Part shown: positions 54,717 to 63,000 of the stretch, piece by piece
How the letters are laid out: every line of letters starts with the position of its first letter
Position numbering within the stretch: position 1 is the stretch's first letter
Assembly: GCA_016703945.1 (NCBI GenBank)
Contig: JADJBC010000002.1
Coordinates: 496,001-560,000 of the forward strand
Source: Candidatus Aalborgicola danicus
GTDB lineage: Bacteria > Pseudomonadota > Gammaproteobacteria > Burkholderiales > Burkholderiaceae_C
Direction of reading: 5' to 3'
Length of the DNA: 64,000 nucleotides
Notes under the pieces: generated by a model
What the model saw: only the letters and a program-made list of their open reading frames with translations
Told to the model about the DNA's origin: nothing
Database searches by the model: none
Made by a program: the position numbers and the translations under genes

Positions 54717-54753
54717 GTAGGTAATAACTATTGAATTCGTTATTTGTTTTATA
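54717..54753 (-). promoter_or_regulatory. OxyR-like tetrad upstream of ahpF
   Basis: GTAG-N7-CTAT-N7-GTTA-N7-TATA has the regular 11-bp periodicity of OxyR sites (ATAG-N7-CTAT-N7-ATAG-N7-CTAT). One half is well matched and the other poor. A CCTATCGATAGG palindrome follows at 54757-54768. OxyR control of ahp genes is established in other Proteobacteria; binding here is inferred. Confidence 0.4.
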
Positions 54754-54807
54754 AAACCTATCGATAGGCAAATTCCATGCAGCCCGTCGTCGCACTCTAG
54801 TCCAGCC

Positions 54808-56689
54808 AATCGGCATAGGGGGCAGCCATTATCGGCTGCGCCCCTGCCACACCACCCGGCATGCGGGTCCGCACCGGGCGGTTCGAGAGTTTGAGGTCAT
54901 GAGAGTCTGGGCAGTCCCAGTTGGTCGAAGTACGCAATGGTCAGCACGCTGTTAAGCAACTTGGCGCTGTTGCGCCACCAGCGACGGCTATTCACCGCCA
55001 CCCGTTTGGCAACATCTTCTGTCGCCCCAAGTGCTTTGAGTTCGCGGTAGACCGTCTGTGGGCGCCTCCAGTGTTTGAGCAGTATGGCCCTCATTCGGTG
55101 GCGCAACCATTCGTCCAGCTCACGCCAGACTCCTGGCGTTTGCGCCAGCCCGAAGTACGCCTTCCAGCCCAGCAGGTAGGGCCTGAGTCGTTGCACCACT
55201 TGCTCCATGCTGCGTCCACCCGAGCGGCGTGTGAGTCGCCGGATTCTGGCTTTGAAGTTGTCCAGCGCCTTGTGGGCGACTGCACATTTCACCTCCAGGC
55301 CCTTGGCCACCCATAGCGCATAGCCCAGGAATTTTCGCCCGAAGGCGCTGCCTACCTCACTCTTGGCTTCGTTGATTTGAAGCTTGAGTTTGGCGTACAG
55401 CTTCCTGAGCAGCTCCATCACCCGTTGGCCCGCCTTCATGCTGCCCACATAGACGTTACAGTCATCGGCGTAGCGCGCAAAGCTGTAGCCCCGCGCCTCC
55501 AACTCTTTGTCCACATCGTCAAGCAGCACGTTGGCCAGCAGCGGTGACAGTGGCCCGCCCTGCGGCGTGCCCTTTTGACGCTCCATCACCACCCCGCCCG
55601 CCATGATCCCAGCGTTCAGGTACGCCCGAATCAGCCGGATTACTGCGGCATCATCGACACGCTTTCTGAGTCTGTCGATCAGGATGTCGTGGTTCACCCG
55701 GTCGAAGAATTTCTCCAGGTCCACGTCCACCACCACGCGTTTGCCCGATTGCACATACGCCCTTGCGGCTTTCACCGCATCGTGCGCACGCCTGCCGGGA
55801 CGAAACCCGTGGCTGTGCTTGCTAAAGGTGGGATCAATCAGGGGTTGCAGCACTTGCAGCAGTGCCTGCTGGATCAGCCGATCCAGCACCGTCGGTATAC
55901 CCAACTCGCGCTGGCTTCCATCCGGTTTGGGAATCATCACCCTGCGCACCGGGCTTGGCCGGTACGTGCCTGCCAGCAGCTCCTGGCGGATGAGGGGCCA
56001 AAGCGTGCGAACCTTCTGGGCGGTCTGCTCAATGTCGAGCCCGTCTACCCCGGCCGCTCCCTTGTTGGCCTTGACCCGCTTCCATGCTACTTGCATGTTC
56101 TCTCTTGTCAGCGCCATCTCCAGCAGGCCACCAGTGCCTGCCTTCGACTTTGCCGACCCTGTGTCCGGGTGTTCAGCAAGCGGGTCGCAGGCTTCATCAC
56201 TGATGGAATCACGCACGGCTTCACCGAGCGCTACGCCCACCCGCCCGGACTTGCCCGGCATCTGACGCTTGGCCTTTGACATCTTCTCTGTCCTCGGTCA
56301 CTCACTCTCGTTCGGCCCTTCGTGCTTTGGCTTTTGCCTCATCGGCCCGCTACCGGCACTACTACGACCTCTGCTGACTTCTCGCTCCGGCAGCACCGTC
56401 GGGCTTTCACCCACAAGGCGAGATCTCCCCAGGTAAGAACGCACTCCTTCATTGCACAACCGCCGCATTTACGCCACTTCGCCTTGATCACAAAGGCTTT
56501 GCGGTTCCATGCCCGCTCGCCTTGCTTGGCAGCGCCTTCTATGCAGTTCTTGTTCATCGGCTCGCAATTTACGTTCCACGCTTCCTCCATACACTCGGTC
56601 GCCCTCATGCACTTGCGCTTCACTTCGCTCGTTGTGATCAACTTACGACGGGACTTGCACCCGTAAGAGTGCGCCCATGCTGGGCGCAC
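54808..56689 (-). mobile_element. Group II intron (about 1.88 kb) with reverse transcriptase
   Basis: On the minus strand the intron begins at 56689 with GTGCGCCCAGCATGGGCGCA and a GGGTGCAAGTCCCG segment, the usual 5' domain I start. About 400 bp of noncoding ribozyme precede the RT gene. After the RT gene, a domain V-like hairpin lies at about 54847-54884 (GAACCGCCCGG, then CCGGGTGGTGTGG) and a domain VI-like stem at about 54811-54846 (GGGGC, CCCCCTATGCCGAT). The 3' end is near 54808-54811. It sits between ahpC and ahpF on their strand, directly 3' of the ahpC terminator. Confidence 0.85.
54897..56282 (-). CDS. ltrA: Group II intron reverse transcriptase/maturase
   Basis: The 461-residue protein has RT blocks VRRVMIPKPDGSQRELGIPT, VDVDLEKFFDRVNHDIL, GTPQGGPLSPLLANVLLDDV and the catalytic SFARYADDCNVYV. 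A maturase (X/GIIM) domain follows, ending WWRNSAKLLNSVLTIAYFDQLGLPRLS. No HNH endonuclease domain follows, so this is an endonuclease-less form. The start is at 56280-56282 (MSKAKRQMPGKSG); an inner ATG (MALTRENMQVAWKRV) is also possible. All residues for polymerase activity are present and the frame is intact. Confidence 0.95.
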   Translation of the reverse strand: MSKAKRQMPGKSGRVGVALGEAVRDSISDEACDPLAEHPDTGSAKSKAGTGGLLEMALTRENMQVAWKRVKANKGAAGVDGLDIEQTAQKVRTLWPLIRQELLAGTYRPSPVRRVMIPKPDGSQRELGIPTVLDRLIQQALLQVLQPLIDPTFSKHSHGFRPGRRAHDAVKAARAYVQSGKRVVVDVDLEKFFDRVNHDILIDRLRKRVDDAAVIRLIRAYLNAGIMAGGVVMERQKGTPQGGPLSPLLANVLLDDVDKELEARGYSFARYADDCNVYVGSMKAGQRVMELLRKLYAKLKLQINEAKSEVGSAFGRKFLGYALWVAKGLEVKCAVAHKALDNFKARIRRLTRRSGGRSMEQVVQRLRPYLLGWKAYFGLAQTPGVWRELDEWLRHRMRAILLKHWRRPQTVYRELKALGATEDVAKRVAVNSRRWWRNSAKLLNSVLTIAYFDQLGLPRLS

Positions 56690-56692
56690 ATG

Positions 56693-56713
56693 AAAAAAGG
56701 GCCCAGTGGGCCC
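56693..56713 (-). terminator. Rho-independent terminator of ahpC
   Basis: On the minus strand GGGCCC-ACT-GGGCCC is followed by TTTTTT. It lies 36-56 bp past the ahpC stop; its T-run ends 3 bp before the group II intron 5' end. Confidence 0.85.
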
Positions 56714-56748
56714 CTTCTTGCTTGATCTGGCGCAAAGCCAGTGGTGAA

Positions 56749-57324
56749 TCAGATCTTGCCAACCAGGTCCAGCGATGGTGCCAATGTCTTCGCGCCTTCT
56801 TGCCACTTGGCGGGGCAGACTTGGCCGGGGTGGGCGGCGGTGTACTGGGCGGCCTTCAGCTTGCGCACAGTTTCCGTCACGTCACGGGCGATTTCGTTGG
56901 AATGGATTTCCAGCGTCTTGATGGTCAGCTCAGGATTGATGATGAAGGTGCCGCGCAGTGCCAAGCCTTCTTCTTCAATGTGCACGCCAAAAGCGCGGGT
57001 CAGTGCGTGGGTGGGGTCGCCCACCAGTGGGAACTTGGCCTTGCCCACAGCGGGAGAGGTCTCGTGCCAAACCTTGTGCGAGAAGTGCGTGTCGGTGGTG
57101 ACGATGTAGACCTCGGCACCGGCCTTTTGGAACTCGGCATAGTGCTCGGCAGCGTCTTCGATTTCGGTGGGGCAATTGAAGGTGAAGGCGGCCGGCATAA
57201 AAATCAGCACAGACCATTTGCCCTTGAGGGACTGTTCGGTCAGTTCGATGAACTCACCCTTGCCACTGCGGTTGACAAAGGCGGTGGTCTTGAAAGGCTG
57301 GACTTGGGTATTGATCAGGGACAT
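56749..57324 (-). CDS. ahpC: Alkyl hydroperoxide reductase subunit C (2-Cys peroxiredoxin)
   Basis: The start ATG 57322-57324 (MSLINTQVQPFKTTAFVN) with GAGGAAATCC upstream gives the usual length of 191. The peroxidatic cysteine lies in AFTFNCPTEIED and the resolving cysteine in GQVCPAKWQEGAKTL. DTHFSHKVWHETS and the RGTFIINPELTIKTLEIHSNEIARD segments are characteristic. It reduces peroxides and is recycled by AhpF. An intron and terminator separate it from ahpF, so the two are probably transcribed separately. Confidence 0.95.
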   Translation of the reverse strand: MSLINTQVQPFKTTAFVNRSGKGEFIELTEQSLKGKWSVLIFMPAAFTFNCPTEIEDAAEHYAEFQKAGAEVYIVTTDTHFSHKVWHETSPAVGKAKFPLVGDPTHALTRAFGVHIEEEGLALRGTFIINPELTIKTLEIHSNEIARDVTETVRKLKAAQYTAAHPGQVCPAKWQEGAKTLAPSLDLVGKI

Positions 57325-57397
57325 GGTGGATTTCCTCTTGGTTAAATAGGTTCTACAGTTGAACGGGATGAAGTTTAGCCCTTCTATGGACTGTTTG

Positions 57398-57424
57398 AAT
57401 TTGATTGATCCAATCAATCAAATT
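57398..57424. promoter_or_regulatory. Perfect 12-bp inverted repeat upstream of ahpC
   Basis: AATTTGATTGAT-CCA-ATCAATCAAATT lies 74 bp upstream of the ahpC start and 20 bp beyond the stop of the DUF3422 gene. There is no T-run, so a terminator role is unlikely. It looks like an operator for a dimeric regulator; the T-N11-A-type core would suit a LysR protein such as OxyR, but this is inference. Confidence 0.55.
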
Positions 57425-57444
57425 GGAAAAACCTATGAAGACAA

Positions 57445-58737
57445 TCAACCGTGGAATACACGCTGGTGCAACCGCCTGAGCGACCACCACACGCCGGCAG
57501 CCACCACGGGAATGGCCACCGCAGCGGTCATTTCCGGGCTCCAGGGCCAGCCCCAGTGCTGGGCGCCCTTGGCCAGATAGCTCACCAGCCCGACGATGTA
57601 ATAGGTGATGGCGGCCACGGACAGCCCCTCCACCGTGGACTGCAGCTTGATCTGGATGTCTTGGCGGCTGTTCATGGTGGCCAGAAGGGCCTGGCTGCTT
57701 TGCTGCTGCTCGATCTCGACCCGGGTACGCAGTAGGTTGCTGATGCGCGAAACCCGTTGCGACAGCGCGTCCTGTCGTTTGGCCGACCAGGCACAGGTGC
57801 TGCGCGCTGGAGTCAAGCGCCTATCCATAAATTCACCAATTGTCTGCATTCCGGGCAAACGGGACTCCGAGATTTCGGCAATGCGTTTATCCAGCAGCTC
57901 AAAATAAGCGGCACTGGCTGAAAACCGGGAATGGGTCGCCGCAGGCTGGCTTTCCACCGCACCGGCCAGTCGCGTCAGGCGGTCCAGCAGCATCGGCTCA
58001 TCTTCCCGCGTGGCGGATCGGATGGCCTGCGCCAGCTCGGCCAGTTCTCCTTCTGCCGAAGCCAAGACATGTGAGGCTTCGCGGGCTGCGGGCAAGCCCA
58101 ACAGGGCCGCCATACGGTAAGTTTCAATTTCGAGCAGACGCTGCACCAACCGCCCCAGCCGCCGTGGCGCCATGGTCCCGGCGAGCAACACCATGCGGGA
58201 GAAACCGTCGGCATGCACGGCAAAGTCGGTGTAGACCTCGGCAAATCCGTCGGCTACGGTAGAGGCAACAAGTGTTTCTTCATACAAAACATGTTTGACC
58301 AAGGATCCGTTGCCAAAGGCCTTGGTGTCCAGCACCCACAGGTGCAGATTGGCCAGGCACTGACCTGGCAGTTCCGCAAGCCAGCGCTGTGGCACGGCCG
58401 CCAGTGCGGGTTCGGGTTCCTGTTCACCAAAATGGTCGGCGTTGAGTTTGCGCATGAAGGTCCATGTCACAAACTCGGTATGCATCTCCCAACGCACGCG
58501 GTACGGGCCAAGGTCAAGCCGAACATGGGTGGTTTCAGCGTCCGGTGGCGGCAGATGGTGGTCGCGGGCCAGTTCCGCCATGTGTGCCCAACTGGCGGCG
58601 CGCTGCTTGGCATCACAGACCATGACCACATGGGATAAACCCAGTGGCACATCCATGGCCTCGGGTGGCCTGGCGTGAATTTCGTTGTGCAGCGCCACGC
58701 GCTGCGGGTGCTGCATCACCGCTTCAGTCATCAACAA
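57445..58737 (-). CDS. DUF3422 family membrane-associated protein
   Basis: The 430-residue protein opens QHPQRVALHNEIHARPPEAMDVPL, the DUF3422 signature. It continues with a long mostly helical cytoplasmic part and closes with two C-terminal membrane helices (SVAAITYYIVGLVSYLAKG and MTAAVAIPVVAAGVWWSL). Its function is not known. The start codon lies inside the end of tctA with a 14-bp overlap, so it is probably the last gene of the tctBA operon. Confidence 0.88.
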   Translation of the reverse strand: MLMTEAVMQHPQRVALHNEIHARPPEAMDVPLGLSHVVMVCDAKQRAASWAHMAELARDHHLPPPDAETTHVRLDLGPYRVRWEMHTEFVTWTFMRKLNADHFGEQEPEPALAAVPQRWLAELPGQCLANLHLWVLDTKAFGNGSLVKHVLYEETLVASTVADGFAEVYTDFAVHADGFSRMVLLAGTMAPRRLGRLVQRLLEIETYRMAALLGLPAAREASHVLASAEGELAELAQAIRSATREDEPMLLDRLTRLAGAVESQPAATHSRFSASAAYFELLDKRIAEISESRLPGMQTIGEFMDRRLTPARSTCAWSAKRQDALSQRVSRISNLLRTRVEIEQQQSSQALLATMNSRQDIQIKLQSTVEGLSVAAITYYIVGLVSYLAKGAQHWGWPWSPEMTAAVAIPVVAAGVWWSLRRLHQRVFHG

Positions 58738-60235
58738 AAGCTTCTTCTCGCTTGGACTTCACGGAAGGCATCAAGACCAATACCAGCAATAACACGGCGC
58801 CTGCCAACAGACTGGCGGAAAGCGGACGGGTTACAAAAACGCTCCAGTCCCCGCGCGACAGCAACAGGGCGCGGCGCAAGTACTCTTCCATCATGGGGCC
58901 CAAAATGAAACCCAGCAACAGTGGTGCCGGCTCGGTGCCCAGTTTGATAAACAAATAACCGACAACACCAAAGATGGCGACCATCCAGATGTCAAAGGTG
59001 TTGTTGTTGGTAGAAAACACACCAATGGCACAAAACAACACGATGGACGGGAACAGCCAGCGATAAGGAACGCTCAGCAATTTGATCCAAATGCCAATCA
59101 GCGGCAGATTCAAGATGATCAGCATCAGATTGCCGATCCACATGGAGGCGATCAAGCCCCAAAACAACTCGGGGTTGCTGGTCATGACCTGCGGGCCGGG
59201 CTGGATATTGTGGATGGTCATGGCACCCACCATCAGGGCCATCACCGCGTTGGGCGGAATGCCCAAGGTCAACAACGGAATGAACGAGGTCTGTGCACCG
59301 GCGTTGTTGGCCGCTTCAGGCGCGGCCACTCCACGGATGTTGCCCTTGCCAAAAGGAACTTCGCCCGGGCGCAATTGCGTCTTCTTTTCGATGGTGTAGG
59401 CAGCAAAAGCCGCCATCACGGCACCACCACCGGGCAAAATGCCCAGCAAGGAACCTAGGGCTGTACCCCGCAACACGGCTGGCATCATGTTGCGGAAGTC
59501 TTCTTTGGTCGGCCACAAACCGGTCACGTTGGCCGTGAATACCTGGCGCTCACTCTCGTGTTTGCCCAGGTTGCTGATGATCTCGCCATAACCAAAAACG
59601 CCCATCGCAATGACGATGAAACCCACCCCATCGGTCAGTTCCGGGATGTCAAAACTGAAACGCGCCACGCCGGAGTTGACGTCGGTACCGATCATGCCCA
59701 ACAAAAGACCCAACACAATCATGGCAATCGCCTTCAGCAGCGAACCGGCTGCCAGCACCACCGCCCCTATCAAACCCAGAATCATCAACGAAAAATACTC
59801 GGCGGGCCCGAATTTGAACGCCAGTTCCGTCAGCGGTGCGGCAAACGCCGCCAAAATAAGGGTGCCCACACAACCGGCAAAAAAGGAACCCAAACCCGCT
59901 GCAGCCAGTGCAGGCCCGGCACGCCCATTACGCGCCATTTGGTAGCCATCGATGGTGGTCACCACCGACGACGACTCACCGGGCAAGTTGACCAGAATTG
60001 CGGTCGAGGAGCCCCCGTATTGGGCACCGTAGTAGATGCCCGCCAACATGATCAACGCCGCTACGGGTGGCAACGCATAGGTAGCAGGTAGCAGCATCGC
60101 AATGGTGGCCAACGGACCAATGCCTGGCAACACGCCAATCACCGTTCCCAGCAGACAGCCGATGAAGGCGTACATCAGGTTTTGCGCCGTAAACGCGACG
60201 CCAAAACCGAGCGCCAGGTTATTGAATAGTTCCAT
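58724..60235 (-). CDS. tctA: Tripartite tricarboxylate transporter large permease TctA
   Basis: The 503-residue inner-membrane protein has about 11-12 helices. Family motifs are GCLLGTVIGVLPGIGPLATIAMLLP near the N-terminus, YYGAQYGGSSTAILVNLPGESSSVVTTIDGYQMA, and ILPGGGAVMAAFAAYTIEKK. With TctB and a periplasmic TctC (Bug) receptor it forms a secondary transporter for citrate or other carboxylates driven by sodium. It follows tctB by 12 bp. No tctC gene is in the operon, so a receptor from elsewhere must be used. Confidence 0.93.
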   Translation of the reverse strand: MELFNNLALGFGVAFTAQNLMYAFIGCLLGTVIGVLPGIGPLATIAMLLPATYALPPVAALIMLAGIYYGAQYGGSSTAILVNLPGESSSVVTTIDGYQMARNGRAGPALAAAGLGSFFAGCVGTLILAAFAAPLTELAFKFGPAEYFSLMILGLIGAVVLAAGSLLKAIAMIVLGLLLGMIGTDVNSGVARFSFDIPELTDGVGFIVIAMGVFGYGEIISNLGKHESERQVFTANVTGLWPTKEDFRNMMPAVLRGTALGSLLGILPGGGAVMAAFAAYTIEKKTQLRPGEVPFGKGNIRGVAAPEAANNAGAQTSFIPLLTLGIPPNAVMALMVGAMTIHNIQPGPQVMTSNPELFWGLIASMWIGNLMLIILNLPLIGIWIKLLSVPYRWLFPSIVLFCAIGVFSTNNNTFDIWMVAIFGVVGYLFIKLGTEPAPLLLGFILGPMMEEYLRRALLLSRGDWSVFVTRPLSASLLAGAVLLLVLVLMPSVKSKREEAFVDD

Positions 60236-60247
60236 GGTCAGGCCTTT

Positions 60248-60736
60248 TCAGGCAGAGATAAATGCGGGCCAAACGGGGAACTGCAACTTGAGCAGCACGA
60301 TAAACGCCAGATAACTCATGACCGCCAGAATAGTCGCCAGCACGATGACTTCCGTGAACTTGAACCCGTCACCGGCCAGCGACGCGATAAATGTCAGCGC
60401 ATAGATCCCGGCAATCAGTCCCATGGCTGGAATGCCGAACTTGGGCAGACCGCCAATCATGGCGCCAAAGACCAAATTGGCCAAAATGATAAACACCAGC
60501 GGCCTCCACGCAAAGGCCCCCACCTTGTCACCGTCAAAGGTTTCTACCACCAATGCTTTAAAGGTGATGATGCCTCCCAAAAAAGCCAACAAAACACCCA
60601 GTGCCAGTGGGAAATAGCCTGGCCCCATACGGGCACCATTGCCAATCGTGTAACTGCTGGCACCCCACGCGAACGCTACACCGACACCCATGAACATGAG
60701 GCCCGAAAAGAAATCTTTCTGACTTTTGATTTTCAC
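60248..60736 (-). CDS. tctB: Tripartite tricarboxylate transporter small permease TctB
   Basis: The 162-residue inner-membrane protein has four helices. It opens KIKSQKDFFSGLMFMGVGVAFAWGAS and has GPGYFPLALGVLLAFLGGIITF, both typical of TctB. It is the first gene of the tctB-tctA-DUF3422 unit. The leader 60737-60921 holds its promoter, but no convincing site is recognised. Confidence 0.88.
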   Translation of the reverse strand: MKIKSQKDFFSGLMFMGVGVAFAWGASSYTIGNGARMGPGYFPLALGVLLAFLGGIITFKALVVETFDGDKVGAFAWRPLVFIILANLVFGAMIGGLPKFGIPAMGLIAGIYALTFIASLAGDGFKFTEVIVLATILAVMSYLAFIVLLKLQFPVWPAFISA

Positions 60737-60921
60737 TAAACCTGTCTCCTGTCGTTATTGTTGGTCGCGTGCTTCCTAGCAATCCAGTGTGCCACAAAGG
60801 TCAACACGCGAAGTCCATGTGCGATGCCGCCAGCCCTGCCATTTAGTTGCCAAAAGGGTTGTAGCCTGCAACACAAACGAGCCCTCGGCTAAACAAGCAA
60901 CGGTTGGCTCAAGAATCGGGT

Positions 60922-62807
60922 TTAGCGCAGGTTGTTGCGCTGCTCCTCGCGGGCTCTTTCCATTTCCCTGAATTCCACACACTCCTGGGAGCCTCGAAAG
61001 TGTTCCGTTGTGCAAGCCTTGGAGACACAGGCAATTCTGAACACAAAAACTCGATCCGCACAAATATTTCCGGGTGAAGACGGGCCGCCCGCATTGTCTG
61101 GCACGACAGCTGCAGGTGGTGGCCGCACAGTATCAGCAGGTTTGGTTGTCGGGGGAGCATCCGGTGTGGTCAGGCGCGGGGCCAATTTTGAGGGTACCGC
61201 CTGCGATGCAACGACGGCTGGCCTGGCGGGTGCCAATGCGGTACGCGCTGAAGCCGTGGGCATGGGGCGCGCGGACCCAGGAGCGGAGCCAAGAGAACTC
61301 GGCACGGCTGCGGCGCCAGCTAAACCAGTCGAACCCGGAGCAGAAGCTGGGCTAGACGCGCTGGGCGCGGCCAACACCGCCGCCCCAGAAGGTTCCACGG
61401 ACCCAGCAGACTCTGTGGACGACTTGGAATTGAGAAACAGCATGGCAATACCCAGGACCAGCGCCAAGCCGCCGAGTATGAATGCCCATTTTGCCCCCCC
61501 ACTCTTGGATGGAACGGCGACTTCAGTGCCTGCGGGCTGCTTCGCTGTTTCGGGTGTCAACAAGGGCGCGGACTTAGCTGCAATCGCTGGCGCAGATGCC
61601 GGTGGAGTGACTTGGGCGGTAGCGCCTGACAGCAACGGCTGAAAGTGGCTGACGGTCGCATCCGGGTCGGGTTGAGCCCCAACGGTCAATCGGTCCAGTT
61701 GCTGTTGTGCCCGACGTGCATAAATGCCTGACGGAAAACGCGCCAGAAAACCGCGCAGGGCCAACACATCCACCGAATCCTTGACCTTGTTCCAGCCACT
61801 CAACTCATCATCGTGGTTGATCGTTGAAACCAGAGACACATCCTCTGCCGAACCAAAAATACCTGTACTGGAGCCGTCGCGCAAAGCCGCGTCGGTCGAA
61901 GTGCTCCCACCGCCACGGCTTTGAAACCGGCCCAGTTCCGCTGTCACGTCGGTTTCAGTGGCGTCTGGCACAGCAGTCACTTGGGGCGCGACGCCGCGCA
62001 GCGCAAGGGCAAACTCGCGCGCTGTGGCATATCGCTGCTCCGGATCTTTTGCCAAGGCGCGCGCCATGACCTCGTCCATCGCCAGCGGCACTTCGGGCCG
62101 TAAACTGCTGGGGGGGGCAGCTTCGTGGTTCACGATCTGGTGGATGACCACAAACTGGTTATCACCATCAAAAGGCAAACGACCGGTCAACAACTCGTAC
62201 AGAACAACACCCGCCGAAAATACGTCGGAGCGCGAGTCGCCGCGTTGTCCTTTGGCCTGCTCGGGCGACATGTATTTGGGGTGCCGACGGCGCCACCGAC
62301 TTGTGTCAGATTGGTTTCGTCCGGGTCCTGGATACGCGCGACGCCAAAGTCCGTTAACTTGATGCGCCCGCTGACCTCGATCAACAGGTTGGCGGGTTTG
62401 ATGTCGCGGTGCACCACATTCTGGCGATGCGCGTGGTCCAGCGCCATCAACAATTCATGCGCCATGACAATCGAGGCCCGCACCGAAAAGCGCTCGCCAC
62501 ATTCCAGATGGTGTTTCAGGTCTTCGCCCTGCACAAACTCCATCACCAGGTAGGCTACGTTTCCATCCTGACCGGAGTCAAACACACTGACGATATTGGG
62601 GTGGTGTAGGCGCGCAGCGGAGCGCGCCTCGGTACGAAAACGCCCTTCATATTCAATCGCAGCCTCGGACGACAGGTTTTGCACCCGAATGGTTTTGATG
62701 GCCACACGCCGATCGAGGTTCGGATCACGCCCCTCATAAACCACCCCCATGGCGCCCTTACCCAGGACACGCATGATGTCGTATCTGCCTAATTTTTCAA
62801 TGTCCAC
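60922..62807 (-). CDS. Ser/Thr protein kinase with transmembrane C-terminal extension (frame interrupted near 62275)
   Basis: A GTG at 62805-62807 with CGGAG upstream (VDIEKLGRYDIMRVLGKGAMGVVYEG) is the likely start; an ATG at 62849 is the alternative. The Hanks kinase has VAIKTIRV, VVHRDIKPANLL and LTDFGVARI. In the P+1 loop the frame breaks: GAVGTPN is followed by nonsense, while the other frame continues YMSPEQAKGQRGDSRSDVFSAGVVLYELL. A one-base deletion at 62275-62277 fits (span 1886 nt, 3n+2). The remainder is a Ser/Thr/Ala-rich linker, one membrane helix (WAFILGGLALVLGIAMLFL), a Pro/Ala-rich linker and a cysteine-containing C-terminus (CADRVFVFRIACVSKACTTEHF). It is divergent from the cyclase-FHA gene. 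Confidence 0.87.
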
Positions 62808-63000
62808 GTTGCTCCGCTCGGAAAACCATGAAATCACTGGAAAGCCCAAGCGGCATGCTAGCAGACGACATGCAGCCTGTCTGCGATTTGTAGGGTCAGC
62901 GCCGTTCTATTGCACAGAACAGTTGAACCAGCTACGATCCACGCACCGTCCTTGCGTGGGCAACGCGCCCCACACACCACTCTGCCGAAAGCTGTTTCTG

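Noticed and set aside
56339..56806. Minus-strand 155-codon open frame across the intron 5' end, the ahpC terminator and the ahpC 3' end
   Set aside because: It covers ribozyme domain I and the terminator hairpin, overlaps ahpC out of frame and has no protein-like features.
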